Shown piece after piece: positions 26,330 to 35,935 of a stretch of DNA of 64,000 bases. The DNA is from Candidatus Tisiphia endosymbiont of Nedyus quadrimaculatus (GTDB taxonomy: Bacteria; Pseudomonadota; Alphaproteobacteria; Rickettsiales; Rickettsiaceae), in contig NZ_OZ060452.1 of NCBI RefSeq assembly GCF_964059235.1, forward strand, positions 1-64,000, written 5' to 3'. The notes under the pieces are model-generated. The model worked only from the letters and a program-made list of their open reading frames with translations, ran no database searches and was not told the origin of the DNA. The position numbers were made by a program, and so were the translations under genes. How positions within the stretch are numbered: the first letter of the stretch is position 1; each line of letters starts with the position of its first letter.

Positions 26330-27628
26330 TTATAATAAAAATTCAAACAATATTCTATCAATAACAGTACCAACATCTAATTCTTCTATTTTTCCTGTTC
26401 TACGATCTTTTAGTTCGACCACATTGTTGCCAGCTTTTTTAGGACCAATAATTATTTGGTACGGTGATCCTATAAGATCATGGGTAGCAAATTTGCTACC
26501 GGCTCTTTCATTGGTATCATCGTATAATACTTCTATTTTACTTGCCACAAGTTTATCATATAGATTTTGTGATAGTTCATTGCATTTGCTATCAAGTATG
26601 TTCAAATTTAATATTGATACCATAAAAGGAGCAATATTTGTAGACCATATAATCCCTTTATCATCGTGACTTGATTCGATTATGGCAGCTAAAAGTCTTG
26701 AAATACCAATACCGTAAGAACTCATTTCCACTGGCACAAGATTACCATTATTACTATTTACTAAAGCATTCATGGCTTTGGCATATTTTGTGCCAATATA
26801 AAAAATATGCCCAACTTCAATACCCTTACTACTGGCAAGATCATGTTCTGATAACAGGCATTTATCAGGGTCATGTTTTTCTTCTGCTGCCGCATATAAG
26901 GTTTGTAATTTTTCAATATCTAAATTTTCTTGGTCTGTTAAAGATAGAAATTTTTTATCATAAAAAATTGTACTCTCACCATTATCAGCAAGAATATGGA
27001 ACTCGTGGCTTAAATTGCCACCAATTGGACCATTATCAGCAAGTACTGGAATTACAGTTAAACCCATATCACGAAATGTTTGCATATAGGCTAGATACAT
27101 CTGATTATAGGTTTTTACAGCACTTATTTGATCTATATCAAAAGTATATGCATCTTTCATTAAGAATTCTCTACCACGCATAACCCCAAAGCGAGGTCTA
27201 ATTTCATCCCTAAATTTCCATTGAATATGATATAAGTTTTTTGGCAAATCCTTATAGGACTGAATATTATTTCTAAAAATATCAGTAACCATGTCTTCAT
27301 TAGTAGGCCCAAACAATAACGTATTATCATGGCGATCTTGGAATTTTAGCATTTCTTTGCCATAATTCTCAAATCTTCCAGATTCCACCCATAAAGATGC
27401 TGGTTGAATACAAGGCATTAATATTTCAATAGCACCTACCTTGTTCATATTAAGTCGAACGATATTTTCAACATTTTTAAGGGCTTTTAAGCCTATCGGC
27501 AACCAGCTATAAATCCCAGCAGATTGCTGTCTTATCATACCGCTTCTAAGCATCAACCGATGAGAAACTACTTGTGCCTCCACTGGTTCTTCCTTCAGCA
27601 CAGGTAAGAAATATTTTGATAGTAACAT
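26330..27628 (-). CDS. proS: Prolyl-tRNA synthetase (short alphaproteobacterial form)
   Basis: The 432-residue cytoplasmic enzyme charges tRNA-Pro with proline. Class II motifs are visible: [13 protein letters not shown] near motif 1, [17 protein letters not shown] (motif 2), and [13 protein letters not shown] (motif 3). It lacks the large editing insertion found in about 570-residue bacterial forms, as is normal for Rickettsiales. The anticodon-binding domain fills the C-terminus ([19 protein letters not shown]). It starts 14 bases after folE, so the two are probably co-transcribed. Confidence 0.95.
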   Translation of the reverse strand: MLLSKYFLPVLKEEPVEAQVVSHRLMLRSGMIRQQSAGIYSWLPIGLKALKNVENIVRLNMNKVGAIEILMPCIQPASLWVESGRFENYGKEMLKFQDRHDNTLLFGPTNEDMVTDIFRNNIQSYKDLPKNLYHIQWKFRDEIRPRFGVMRGREFLMKDAYTFDIDQISAVKTYNQMYLAYMQTFRDMGLTVIPVLADNGPIGGNLSHEFHILADNGESTIFYDKKFLSLTDQENLDIEKLQTLYAAAEEKHDPDKCLLSEHDLASSKGIEVGHIFYIGTKYAKAMNALVNSNNGNLVPVEMSSYGIGISRLLAAIIESSHDDKGIIWSTNIAPFMVSILNLNILDSKCNELSQNLYDKLVASKIEVLYDDTNERAGSKFATHDLIGSPYQIIIGPKKAGNNVVELKDRRTGKIEELDVGTVIDRILFEFLL

Positions 27629-27642
27629 GAGTTTACCTTGGA

Positions 27643-28221
27643 TTATTTTTTGGAAATAATATTTAGGAATTCGTGGCGGTACTTCTGTTGCTCTACATAT
27701 ATGCCAGTATAATGCATAGTATTCATAATACTATCATTCTGCATAACTCCCCTAAGAGTCATACAGCTATGTAATGCAGAAATCTTAACCGCAACACCTA
27801 GGGGCTTAATATATTTCTGTAATGTTTCAGCAATTTGTACAGTCATCTTTTCTTGAATCTGTAGTCTCCTAGCAAAAACATCAACTATCCTAGCGAGCTT
27901 GCTGATACCTATTATACAATTATCAGGTATATAAGCTATATGTACCGTACCAGTTATCGGTAACATATGATGTTCACAAAATGAATTAAAATGTATGTCT
28001 TTTAATACTATGAAATCCTGAAAGTTACAAGTATCGTAAAATTTAGTCGTTAATATTTCTTCCACATCTCTATCATACCCAGAAAACACTTCTTGGTAAG
28101 TTTTTATTACTCTATCAGGAGTTTTTAGTAGCCCTTCCCTATTTGGATCTTCACCAATAAATCGTAATAAAGTTTTAACTGCCTCTTTGGCTTCTTCTGC
28201 AGTAGGTTTTTTCAAGTCCAT
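27643..28221 (-). CDS. folE: GTP cyclohydrolase I
   Basis: The 192-residue enzyme converts GTP to dihydroneopterin triphosphate, the first step of folate (pterin) synthesis. Family marks are [20 protein letters not shown] near the start, [14 protein letters not shown] (zinc Cys/His), [20 protein letters not shown], and [10 protein letters not shown] with the second zinc Cys. It looks complete and lies just upstream of proS, with the multi-hairpin element B before its start. Its presence contrasts with the broken folA and damaged folB elsewhere in the window. Confidence 0.95.
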   Translation of the reverse strand: MDLKKPTAEEAKEAVKTLLRFIGEDPNREGLLKTPDRVIKTYQEVFSGYDRDVEEILTTKFYDTCNFQDFIVLKDIHFNSFCEHHMLPITGTVHIAYIPDNCIIGISKLARIVDVFARRLQIQEKMTVQIAETLQKYIKPLGVAVKISALHSCMTLRGVMQNDSIMNTMHYTGIYVEQQKYRHEFLNIISKK

Positions 28222-28239
28222 TATTTTTATTCCAGTTAC

Positions 28240-28618
28240 TTAAACACCCCAATTCAGGATAAGAATTAGTTAATTCTTATCCCGAATTGGCTTTAATATA
28301 AGGAAAAATGCATTCTTAAAGCGGCTAACACGAATGCATTTTAAACCTTTCTAAAGCTAAAAACATGATTTTAATCTTTTAAAATCATGTTTTTAGCAAA
28401 ATATTAATTTAACAATCAGATGCAGAGCCGTCTCAAATCTGATTGTTTCGATATGACAAGCTTCATGGATTGCCACGCTCACGTACGTTCGCTCGCAATG
28501 ACATATACGTCTATAAAACGTCTATTAGCGAGGAGACCGTAGGTCGACGAAGCAATCTATAACTTCACCGAATTTGGGATAAGAATTGACAAATTCTTAT
28601 CCCGAATTCGCGTTTAAA
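28240..28618. repeat. Multi-hairpin palindromic element B (upstream of folE), with an inserted RPE
   Basis: The ends are TTAAACACCCCAATTCAGGA and an inverted match ending near 28618 (AATTCGGGATAAGAATT inward). Stems in order: CCAATTC.GGATAAGAATT; AAAATGCATTC/GAATGCATTTT; CTAAAAACATGATTTTAA/TTAAAATCATGTTTTTAG; AACAATCAGAT/ATCTGATTGTT; then a palindromic insert at about 28455-28560; then a final hairpin at 28570-28612. The layout follows element A with compensating base changes. The right end overlaps the C-terminus of the oxidase-like gene. Confidence 0.7.
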
Positions 28619-30070
28619 CAAGATACTTCTACCACAAATAATAACAAACATCAAGCCACCAACAATAGCAATCCCGCCTCCACCACCCATGACGCCCATC
28701 AGCAACTTATTGGTAACCGGCATTTCTACCCAAGGTGTTTTGCGTAGCACTCCATACCCACCAGCAAAGAGCAGAGCTATAATATGTAACATCTGCCCTA
28801 TAGTTATCGTCATAATTGCTGCTGAAAAATATGAATTCTTCTGCTGTTTATCGTCACATAAAAGAAAGCAGAAACCCATAAAAGCTACACTGATCCCGAC
28901 AATTGAACCATGATAGTGTGCAGGAATAGTAACATTCATACCTGTAATTAATATACCAATAAATCCCCCGAACAGAAATAATATACTGGAGCAAATTATG
29001 GTTGTCTTTATATAACTAACCCGACTATTAGTATTTATCCATAGTAAACTGGTGTCCGTCATTGCGAGAAGTGCATAAGCACGACGAAGCAATCCATTTC
29101 TAATCAATGTTCTAGATTGCTTCGTCGCTACTAAAGTATCTCCTCGCAATGACGGAGTAATGTTAGTCGGATTAACTGTAACTAACTCATAAAACATTAC
29201 TATCAAAGACAAAACCGGTGCTATTCCTCCTCCATATTTCATTTGTTTAGTGTAATATTCTTTGAATTCAGCATCTATAATATCATATAATAAGTGTCCA
29301 CTAATAGCTGCAATACTTATAACAAAATTTAAATATAATAGTGCAAGGTACAGCTTTTTAAATCTTAATTCCTTACCTATCCAAACATGGAATAACACTG
29401 TCATTACTAATATCAAAATTTGCGTGTAAATAAATTGTAATAAATGCCCGCCACTCCAAAAAAGCAATTCATAGTAAAATTCTATATCAACTGGTACAAG
29501 TTTAATAATTTCTTGTAATTGGCAATAAGACCAAATAAAACATACCCATACTAACACCCACATTATTGCAGTAGAAAGAATAGTAAAATTAATGAGGGAG
29601 TTAAAGTAAGATATTTTACAACAGTTCCATAATGTATATAAGGCAAATAACAATACAGATACACCAAACAAACTAATTCCGAGAATAAATATTATATTCT
29701 CCAGCATTGGTATGTAATTGTTCATTACGGGAAAATTTTGCCCACAAAATGGTGATAAAGCTATTAGTGCAGTAGAAATAAATGCTATTATTACACATGT
29801 TATGCTGAAAGTCATCGACTCTAAATTATAGCTCCAAACACATGCTGTAACTGACATCAACCAAACTAGGATTGATAAATTAACATGAATAACCAAAGCT
29901 GAGCGAAAAATTTCTGTATTTAGAAATAAGTTAACTAACATTGGAGTACGGAGCATTACCAATATTATTGAATACACCCCAGCAAGAGCAAGCGAAAATA
30001 TACCATTTCTAAGCCAGTAAATAGCTAACTTATTACGGCTTAATTGTGGAATTATATTCTCAAGATTCAT
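28565..30070 (-). CDS. Heme-copper oxidase subunit I-like membrane protein with in-frame RPE
   Basis: The 501-residue protein has about twelve hydrophobic segments. Histidines in membrane segments fit a subunit I-like fold: IHVNLS (H62), SGGHLLQF (H209), ISGHLLYD (H259) and IPAHYHGSI (H385, H387; compare the HxH of COX1/NorB). The full set of copper ligands cannot be proven. Residues about 303-341 (SLRGDTLVATKQSRT, RRAYALLAMTD) come from a palindromic element at 29055-29156, and the last 18 residues (REFGIRICQFLSQIR) are encoded by the end of element B. Function is therefore uncertain: it may be an oxidase relative or a decaying paralogue. Confidence 0.6.
   Translation of the reverse strand: MNLENIIPQLSRNKLAIYWLRNGIFSLALAGVYSIILVMLRTPMLVNLFLNTEIFRSALVIHVNLSILVWLMSVTACVWSYNLESMTFSITCVIIAFISTALIALSPFCGQNFPVMNNYIPMLENIIFILGISLFGVSVLLFALYTLWNCCKISYFNSLINFTILSTAIMWVLVWVCFIWSYCQLQEIIKLVPVDIEFYYELLFWSGGHLLQFIYTQILILVMTVLFHVWIGKELRFKKLYLALLYLNFVISIAAISGHLLYDIIDAEFKEYYTKQMKYGGGIAPVLSLIVMFYELVTVNPTNITPSLRGDTLVATKQSRTLIRNGLLRRAYALLAMTDTSLLWINTNSRVSYIKTTIICSSILFLFGGFIGILITGMNVTIPAHYHGSIVGISVAFMGFCFLLCDDKQQKNSYFSAAIMTITIGQMLHIIALLFAGGYGVLRKTPWVEMPVTNKLLMGVMGGGGGIAIVGGLMFVIICGRSILFKREFGIRICQFLSQIR
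29055..29156. repeat. Palindromic element translated in the oxidase-like gene
   Basis: It is bounded by TCCGTCATTGCGAG and CTCGCAATGACGGA, with inner arms GACGAAGCAATCCA and GATTGCTTCGTCG. Its 102 bp equal 34 codons, so the frame is kept. Related sequence is seen at 28455-28560, 52650-52815 and 56110-56285. Confidence 0.8.
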
Positions 30071-30086
30071 AAAGAATACTTACGAA

Positions 30087-30163
30087 TGGTGGGTTTGAGA
30101 AGACTTGAACTTCCGACCTCACGCTTATCAGGCGTGTGCTCTAACCAGCTGAGCTACAAACCC
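30087..30163 (-). tRNA. tRNA-Ile (GAT)
   Basis: The minus strand gives a 77-nt cloverleaf starting GGGTTTGTAGCTCAGC, with the anticodon loop CTGATAA (GAT), the T-arm GTTCAAGTC and an encoded CCA. All four arms pair. It is followed 125 bases downstream on the same strand side by tRNA-Lys. Confidence 0.95.
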
Positions 30164-30288
30164 ATTAATACCCTTAGCATTTCAACTGTTAGCAGTGTCA
30201 TGCATCAGATATACTTTTTTAGCTGGCTTCACTTGGGATTATAAACCCAACATACGCAGATATGTTTATTGTTTTAACTACCCTAAAG

Positions 30289-30364
30289 TGGTGGGCTCGC
30301 CGGGATTCGAACCCGGGACAACCTGATTAAAAGTCAAGTGCTCTACCAGCTGAGCTACGAGCCC
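30289..30364 (-). tRNA. tRNA-Lys (TTT)
   Basis: The minus strand gives a 76-nt cloverleaf starting GGGCTCGTAGCTCAGC, with the anticodon loop CTTTTAA (TTT), the T-arm GGGTTCGAATCCC and an encoded CCA. It lies upstream of tRNA-Ile in the direction of transcription. Confidence 0.95.
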
Positions 30365-30483
30365 TAAATACGCTCTCGATATCATTCCTAGCTAAAAGCG
30401 GGAATCCATGCTTAAGAGCCATGTATAATAAGCTTTACTTTATCGTTTAAAAATGTTATCTTGTCAACACTTAATTTTAGTAA

Positions 30484-30640
30484 ATAACCTAGGGTAATTT
30501 AAAAGTCATAATCGTTAGTTGCTATAGATGCAAGTTTAACCACTACCGATGTCATCCCTGCTTTGGTGCGGGATCTATATTACTTAATAGTCTTTCAGGC
30601 TTATTTTTTTAGATTCCCGCCGTTGCTAAGAATGATGGTA
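30484..30640. repeat. Palindromic repeat, left part (split by IS1111)
   Basis: The repeat begins GGGTAATTTAAAAGTC and includes the common GATGTCATCCCTGC arm. Its other half continues at about 32061-32136 and ends CTTTTAAATTACCCTG. The complete form is at 39220-39436. An IS1111-type element lies between the halves. Confidence 0.75.
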
Positions 30641-30739
30641 TGGACGAGTAAGTAAAAGAAACTTTACTTACTACCGTGATCACGAATATAATTCGGTCAC
30701 ATAATTATACTATTTAATAATTAAAAAGGAGTCCATACC

Positions 30740-31768
30740 ATGAAAGATATTAACATACTAGGCATTGATTTAGCAAAAACAATTTTTCATATTGTTGCAT
30801 TAAATAAAGATGGTGAAAAAATATTAGCTAAAAAATTACACAGAGAAGAATTTGAAGACTACATTTTAACAAACATTCCCAAGAATAGTTTATTGGTAAT
30901 GGAAGCATGTGGCAGTTGTCATTATTGGAGCAATAAGTTTATGGAATCAGGTTTTACAGTAAAATTACTTAAACCATGTGATGTAAAAGCTTTTGCAAAA
31001 ACTCGGCAAAAAAATGATACAAATGATGCTTTGGCAATAGCAAGAGCAGGAAAAGATCCGGAGTTAAAATCGGTTCGTATAAAAAATATATCACAACAAG
31101 AGATTAGTTGGTTACATAAACGTCGGCAACATATTATTAGACAAAGAGTACAATATAGTAATGGTTTAATGAGTGATTTACTTGAATTTGGTTATTACAT
31201 AAAAATGAGTAAATCTAAATTTGCCCGTGAGGCATTAAATATAGTAGAAGATGCCAAAAATGCTGGTGTGATTTCAGAGAGAATGTATAAGGAAATGAAG
31301 GTAATAGCTGAAGAAATTGCTACGTTATTAATACAAGAATCAGCAATAGATAAACAGCTAATAGCAATAAATAAAGAATCTGAAACAGCTACTTTATTAA
31401 AAACAATACCAGGTATTGGAGAAATTAATGCTAATATACTAAGCATAGCAGCTTATGAAAATTATGATGATTGTCGAAGTTTTGCTGCAAGTTTGGGATT
31501 AGTGCCTAAGCAAAATAGCACAGGTGGTAAAACAAGTCTTGGATCTATCACTAAGAAAGGAGATAGATATGTTAGAACTATGCTGATACAAGGAGCAAGG
31601 TCTATTGCAATCAGAGCAAAAATACAAAAGGACCCCACTGATCATTTAGTGCTATGGGCAAAAAAATTGTTGGGAAGGATGAGCTTTAATAAGGCTGCTG
31701 TGGCAATAGCAAACAAATTAGCTAGAATAGCGTATGTATGTGTTACAAGAAAATGTGCATATGCTTGA
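30740..31768 (+). CDS. IS110-family (IS1111 group) transposase
   Basis: The 342-residue protein has the N-terminal DEDD (RuvC-like) domain, LGIDLAKTIFHIVAL with Asp10, VMEACGSCHYW and KNDTNDALAIA. It also has the C-terminal domain LLKTIPGIGEINANIL, ASLGLVPKQNSTGGK and the serine-bearing GARS segment. IS110 recombinases use an RNA from the element's non-coding ends to choose the target. A ribosome site AAAAGGAG precedes the ATG. It is intact. Confidence 0.93.
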   Translation: MKDINILGIDLAKTIFHIVALNKDGEKILAKKLHREEFEDYILTNIPKNSLLVMEACGSCHYWSNKFMESGFTVKLLKPCDVKAFAKTRQKNDTNDALAIARAGKDPELKSVRIKNISQQEISWLHKRRQHIIRQRVQYSNGLMSDLLEFGYYIKMSKSKFAREALNIVEDAKNAGVISERMYKEMKVIAEEIATLLIQESAIDKQLIAINKESETATLLKTIPGIGEINANILSIAAYENYDDCRSFAASLGLVPKQNSTGGKTSLGSITKKGDRYVRTMLIQGARSIAIRAKIQKDPTDHLVLWAKKLLGRMSFNKAAVAIANKLARIAYVCVTRKCAYA

Positions 31769-32060
31769 TAGTTGGTGGTGTATATAGATTTATCTGTATT
31801 TTATCTATATAAAAGAAGAAGTAAGTAAATAGGATTTAAGAGGTACGATATAAGCGAAAGTGATTGGAGATAATAAATGGGCATTCCAAAAACAAGTCCG
31901 AGATTTTATGTCAAGGCTCTAGAAGCCGTAAGAATGAGTGGATAACTCCAAGGATTGCGTGGAATGCGAAAACTATTATGGCACTAGATGCCGAATATAT
32001 GACAGCTTATTTTTTTATTACTCCCGCATCATTTTTCTTATTGACTTACTTACTCGTCCA
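31769..32060 (+). ncRNA. Candidate guide (bridge) RNA region of the IS1111 element
   Basis: The 290-base non-coding 3' part of the element lies in the place where IS1111-group elements are thought to encode their target-choosing RNA. It is well conserved only by inference; no structure was computed. A weak open frame (31864-32067) is present but has no recognisable protein features. Confidence 0.35.
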
Positions 32061-32140
32061 TATATGACATCGAGTGCATATTAAGCACTTTTTCCTTTAT
32101 CTATTAGGCTTGCAGCCCTACTTTTAAATTACCCTGAAAT

Positions 32141-32354
32141 AACCTCGAGTATCGATGTAATAAATTAATAGTAGGCTCAAGTAATCATCGCCATTAGGGA
32201 TGATGTCACCCCTACTCGCCATTATGTCATCCCTGCTTCGGTGCGGTATCTAAAACTATATAACATACCTTCTATGCTATTTTTTTAGACTCCGCACCGA
32301 AGTAGGGATGACACCCTAGGCTATTAAACCGATGTCTTACATCGAATAGAGGTT
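32141..32354. repeat. Palindromic repeat with AACCTC...GAGGTT ends
   Basis: It begins AACCTCGAGTATCGATGTAA and ends TTACATCGAATAGAGGTT. Inside are hairpins including GTGATGTCACCC-like and TCATCCCTGCTTCGGTGC/GCACCGAAGTAGGGATGA arms. Close relatives lie at 56360-56650 and 61868-62076. Confidence 0.75.
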
Positions 32355-32379
32355 AACTAAGATAACATTAACATATATA

Positions 32380-32470
32380 CTGCTATGATTTCAAGAGTCG
32401 GTAGACGAGAGTATAACTTCAAGAAGAGCTAGGAGTGTCAAAGTCAAGCAGCAGAGCGTACATGAGTCAA
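32380..32470. repeat. Partial palindromic repeat related to 37760-37906
   Basis: It shares ACTGCTATGATTTCAAGAG and GTATAACTTCAAGAAGAGCT with the repeat after carD, but lacks the closing arm. It lies just after rppH. Confidence 0.6.
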
Positions 32471-32498
32471 TTGAGAAGACAACGCTACCTACTTATCA

Positions 32499-33002
32499 TC
32501 AATTGACTATATCATGAACGATAGGGGCAAATTCCTTAACTACAGCTTTATAAAGCTTGCGTTTAAAGGGAATTATAATTGACAATAACTCATCAAACTT
32601 AGCCCAACGCCATTCCTCAAACTCTGGGTTACGAGTATTAATATTAATATCTTCGTTAGTACCAGTAAACCTAATTAGAAACCATTTTTGTTTTTGGCCT
32701 CGGAAATTACCATCCCATAATTTAGGTATTAAAATTTTAGGTACATCATAACTATACCAATATTTGCTTTCTGCAATAATATAACCTTTATTACAACCTA
32801 TCTCTTCGAACATTTCTCTAAGGGCAGCAACACTGGGCGTTTCTCCCAAATCTATACCACCTTGAGGCATTTGCCAAGCTGGTATTTTAGTATCTATTCT
32901 TTTACCAACAAATACTCTATTAGTACTATCTATTATCATCATGCCTACACTTGGTCTATATGGCAATTCACGATAACATTTAGAAATAGTTTCATTTTTC
33001 AT
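32499..33002 (-). CDS. rppH: RNA pyrophosphohydrolase (Nudix, RppH/InvA)
   Basis: The 167-residue hydrolase trims the 5' triphosphate or diphosphate of mRNAs or dinucleoside polyphosphates. The Nudix box spans residues 48-70: GGIDLGETP, then [11 protein letters not shown], with R62, E63, E66 and E67 as metal ligands. The N-terminal [11 protein letters not shown] is also typical. Size and sequence fit the rickettsial enzyme. It has no close operon partner; palindromic repeats lie on its 3' side. Confidence 0.93.
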   Translation of the reverse strand: MKNETISKCYRELPYRPSVGMMIIDSTNRVFVGKRIDTKIPAWQMPQGGIDLGETPSVAALREMFEEIGCNKGYIIAESKYWYSYDVPKILIPKLWDGNFRGQKQKWFLIRFTGTNEDININTRNPEFEEWRWAKFDELLSIIIPFKRKLYKAVVKEFAPIVHDIVN

Positions 33003-33106
33003 GATCTTAGGTTTTTATATGAAAGGTAGACTTCTTTAAGAAGAACCCTCTCATAAGCTAGTGTTACAATAAATTTAATATACCTGATTAATCTTCATTT
33101 GTGTAT

Positions 33107-34465
33107 CTAAATTATTCTTATCACTTTATTTCTTCCGTCCTCCTTTGCTTGATACAGAGCTTTATCGGCACGTTCTATAAAATCACTAATAGATTCCCCC
33201 ATTTTATATTCAGTTACTCCTATGGAGATAGTTTTCTTAATAGGATCTTTTTGCGTTTTAACTTTAAAATCGATAGACTCCACTCTTGTTCTTGCACGCT
33301 GTGCTATATACATAGCTTCGTCAATCGTTATGTCATTTAAAAGGATAGCAAATTCCTCTCCACCATATCTAGCAACCAAGTCTGTAACCCTAAAAATACT
33401 CTTCAGAACATTAGCAATGGTTTTTAGCACTATGTCTCCTGCTTGATGACCATAAGTGTCATTAACTTGCTTAAAATGATCAATATCACACATAAGTAAG
33501 CATAAAGGTCTTTTACTATCAGTAGATTTTTTTACCATTTGCTTTATGTGTGTATCAAAATAATGACGATTAAATATGCCTGTCAAACCATCTTTGATCG
33601 ACAAATTTACGCTTAACTCTAAATCATTGCGTAAAGTATCTTGGTAATGTTTTCTTTTCAATTGAGTTCTGATTCTAGCTAATAGCTCGTTTTTATCTAC
33701 TGGGTATGTAAAATAATCATTAATACCCAGCTCTAAACCTTTGATAACTATCGATGTATTTTCTTCTTCAGCTTGTAATATGAGTACCGTATCGTGGAAT
33801 TTAGCATCAGACCGTAACATCACGCTTATTCTTAAAGGATCTCCTTGCTCTAATTGGCAGCTGATAATTACTAAATCCGGGGTATATTCGGTATCTTTCT
33901 CCAATTCATTGATATCAGATATTATTTTGATATTGGGGGTAAGGCTTAGAAGCATTTTATTTATGTTTCTTGCCTGCACTATATCATCGTTAATTAAAAG
34001 TATTTTACTATCTGAAAAATTATCTTTTATCTCTATAACGTCACCACCTAATTCAGCATTAGTAGTGTTTCTAAGTTTGAGTTCATCAATAACCGCCTTC
34101 ATTCTAGCAAGAGATCTTACCCTTGCAAAAAGAGCAGTGTCATCAATAGGTTTGGTTAAGAATTCATCAGCTCCAGCTTCAAGACCTTTTATGCGATCCT
34201 CAGTATCAGAAAGGGCCGTAACCATAATAACTGGTATATGAATAGTGTAAGGATTAGACTTAATTCGTTTGCAGGTTTCAAATCCATCTATATTAGGCAT
34301 CATGGCGTCAAGTAATACAATATCAATTCTATTAAGGGCAAGAACATCCAATGCATCTTTGCCGTTACTGGCAGTAAAGACTGTGTAATATTCTCCTAAA
34401 AGTTTAGCTTCCAGTAATTTAACATTTGATTCTATATCATCAACTACTAGTACATTGGCTGTCAT
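33107..34465 (-). CDS. pleD: PleD-type diguanylate cyclase response regulator (REC-REC-GGDEF)
   Basis: The 452-residue protein has a first receiver domain (residues 4-118; VLVVDD, phospho-acceptor D53 in LLDAMMPN), a second receiver-like domain (about 155-270) in which the acceptor Asp is missing, and a GGDEF domain with RYGGEEF at residues 367-372. An RxxD inhibitory site (RVTD) lies five residues upstream. It makes cyclic di-GMP when phosphorylated and dimerised. It is one of the few two-component outputs kept in rickettsias. The partner kinase (PleC type) is not in this window. Confidence 0.93.
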   Translation of the reverse strand: MTANVLVVDDIESNVKLLEAKLLGEYYTVFTASNGKDALDVLALNRIDIVLLDAMMPNIDGFETCKRIKSNPYTIHIPVIMVTALSDTEDRIKGLEAGADEFLTKPIDDTALFARVRSLARMKAVIDELKLRNTTNAELGGDVIEIKDNFSDSKILLINDDIVQARNINKMLLSLTPNIKIISDINELEKDTEYTPDLVIISCQLEQGDPLRISVMLRSDAKFHDTVLILQAEEENTSIVIKGLELGINDYFTYPVDKNELLARIRTQLKRKHYQDTLRNDLELSVNLSIKDGLTGIFNRHYFDTHIKQMVKKSTDSKRPLCLLMCDIDHFKQVNDTYGHQAGDIVLKTIANVLKSIFRVTDLVARYGGEEFAILLNDITIDEAMYIAQRARTRVESIDFKVKTQKDPIKKTISIGVTEYKMGESISDFIERADKALYQAKEDGRNKVIRII

Positions 34466-34846
34466 AAAGTAATATATTTTTCTATAGACTCTTCAAATCC
34501 TTACACGTAAGTAAATTTTGTAATAGGTCTCATGTTTTTTGGAAAAAGTTTTTTTTATTTTAGCATAATTTTTCATAGCACTAAGTAATATTACTCTAAT
34601 AATTTGAAGAATTGGAAGGGGTGAGCATGCGAATGCTTTTATTTTCCCCATATTTGTCTGCTATAGTACCAAGTATTGGCCAAATATACTATAATATTCT
34701 TTTTTTAACATATATACGCGAAAGAATTTTATTCTGAATTTTTTGTACTGTTTTGTCAAGAAAATCAGTTACTGCAATTTTAAAATCATCTTACATGATT
34801 TTAATATCAAAAATGTATTTTTCAAAATCTAATATTTTTCTTTAAA
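34466..34846. other. Intergenic region between xerD and pleD
   Basis: No gene is visible. A short piece of the GAAGAATTGG...GGGGTGAGCATGC palindromic family lies at about 34608-34640, and AAATCATTTGAGTATA at its right edge overlaps the end of xerD. The rest is AT-rich, with possible pleD promoter sequence but no clear boxes. Confidence 0.4.
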
Positions 34847-35776
34847 TCATTTGAGTATAGATGATTTAAGCGGATGACGATCCAAAGCCTGTTTTAGATG
34901 CTTTGTTTGTATATGTGTGTAGATTTGAGTAGTGCTAATATCAGCATGTCCAAGTAGTTCTTGAATTACCCTAAGATCTGCACCGCCTTCTAGCAAATGG
35001 CTTGCAAAACTGTGACGTAAAGTATGTGGAGAGATATTACTTGGGTCTAGCCCAGCCTTAATAGATGCTTGTTTTAACAGAATTGCAAAATTCTGCCTAG
35101 TCATATGACCACTAGTTGAAGAAGAACAAAATAAATAAATTTGACTTTTAGGGTGTTTTTTGCTTATAAATTTACTACGAATAGTTAAATAATCAGACAA
35201 ACTCATGGTAGCCTGTTCATTGATTATCACCATTCTTTCTTTATTACCTTTACCGATTATTGAAAATATTTTTCTAATATTTTGGGACATTTGATTTACT
35301 AAAATATCAGTTAACCTTATACTGACAAGCTCAGAAACACGTAACCCACTTGCATATAATAAATGAATCATTGCTTTTAGACGTATGGAATCAGGATTTT
35401 TCTCTTGATCACAATAGAAAAGTAAATCTTTGATTTTATCAATTGATAATGTAGAAGGAAGTTTAGTTTGATATCTTGGTAGATCTACCATCAAAGCAGG
35501 ATTATAATTGGTATGCTTTTCGCTAATTAAAAATTCATAATAGTTTTTTATAGTGGATATCTTCCGGTTAATTGATCTTGCCTGCAAGCCATTTCCCGCC
35601 AAATATTCTATCCAGTCTCTAATATTTTCAGCTTTAATATTCAGCTCTAACAATTTATTCTGTGATAAAAATTTCTGAAAATCTAACAGATCACCTTTGT
35701 AGCCAAGTACGGAATTATTAGCTACACCACGCTCCGCTATCATCATTTCTAGGAATTGTTCGATAAACTCTACCAT
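34847..35776 (-). CDS. xerD: Site-specific tyrosine recombinase XerD
   Basis: The 309-residue recombinase resolves chromosome dimers with XerC at dif near the divisome. The catalytic set is visible: Arg in [13 protein letters not shown], Lys in [22 protein letters not shown] (His/Arg), [13 protein letters not shown] (His and the nucleophile Tyr). The N-terminal SAM-like domain has [14 protein letters not shown]. Its last residues (SSILK) are read from the edge of a palindromic element, so the natural end may differ slightly. tRNA-Cys lies just upstream. Confidence 0.93.
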   Translation of the reverse strand: MVEFIEQFLEMMIAERGVANNSVLGYKGDLLDFQKFLSQNKLLELNIKAENIRDWIEYLAGNGLQARSINRKISTIKNYYEFLISEKHTNYNPALMVDLPRYQTKLPSTLSIDKIKDLLFYCDQEKNPDSIRLKAMIHLLYASGLRVSELVSIRLTDILVNQMSQNIRKIFSIIGKGNKERMVIINEQATMSLSDYLTIRSKFISKKHPKSQIYLFCSSSTSGHMTRQNFAILLKQASIKAGLDPSNISPHTLRHSFASHLLEGGADLRVIQELLGHADISTTQIYTHIQTKHLKQALDRHPLKSSILK

Positions 35777-35797
35777 ATTACGTACAGTTTGTTTTAA

Positions 35798-35872
35798 TGG
35801 AGGCCAGGGCCGGAATCGAACCGGCGCATTGAGGATTTGCAGTCCACGGCATTACCACTTTGCTACCTAGCC
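35798..35872 (-). tRNA. tRNA-Cys (GCA)
   Basis: The minus strand gives a cloverleaf starting GGCTAGGTAGCAAAGTGG, with the anticodon loop CTGCAAA (GCA), the T-arm CCGGTTCGATTCCGG, U73 as expected for Cys, and an encoded CCA. It lies 22 bases upstream of the xerD start. Confidence 0.95.
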
Positions 35873-35935
35873 TAAAGGTTTTAGATCCTAACCAATATTA
35901 GAGCAAAAGGCAACTTATTTTTCTTTTGTTTTAGG

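Larger units (their letters stand above)
30641..32060 (+). mobile_element. IS1111/IS110-family insertion sequence inside a palindromic repeat
   Basis: The transposase gene is flanked by GGACGAGTAAGTAA (30642) and its inverse TTACTTACTCGTCC (to 32060), like the subterminal inverted repeats of the IS1111 subgroup. About 100 bases lie before the gene and about 290 after it. No target duplication is evident, as is usual for IS110 elements. The flanks are the two halves of one palindromic repeat. Confidence 0.8.

Noticed and set aside
26671-27183. Plus-strand open frame of 170 codons
   Set aside because: It is antisense to proS, with a low-complexity, His/Leu/Tyr-rich translation and no ribosome site.
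31864-32067. 67-codon frame after the IS1111 transposase
   Set aside because: No recognisable protein features; the place fits the non-coding end of the element better.
33741-34241. Plus-strand open frame of 166 codons
   Set aside because: It is antisense to pleD; the Ser/Leu-rich translation is typical of a shadow frame.
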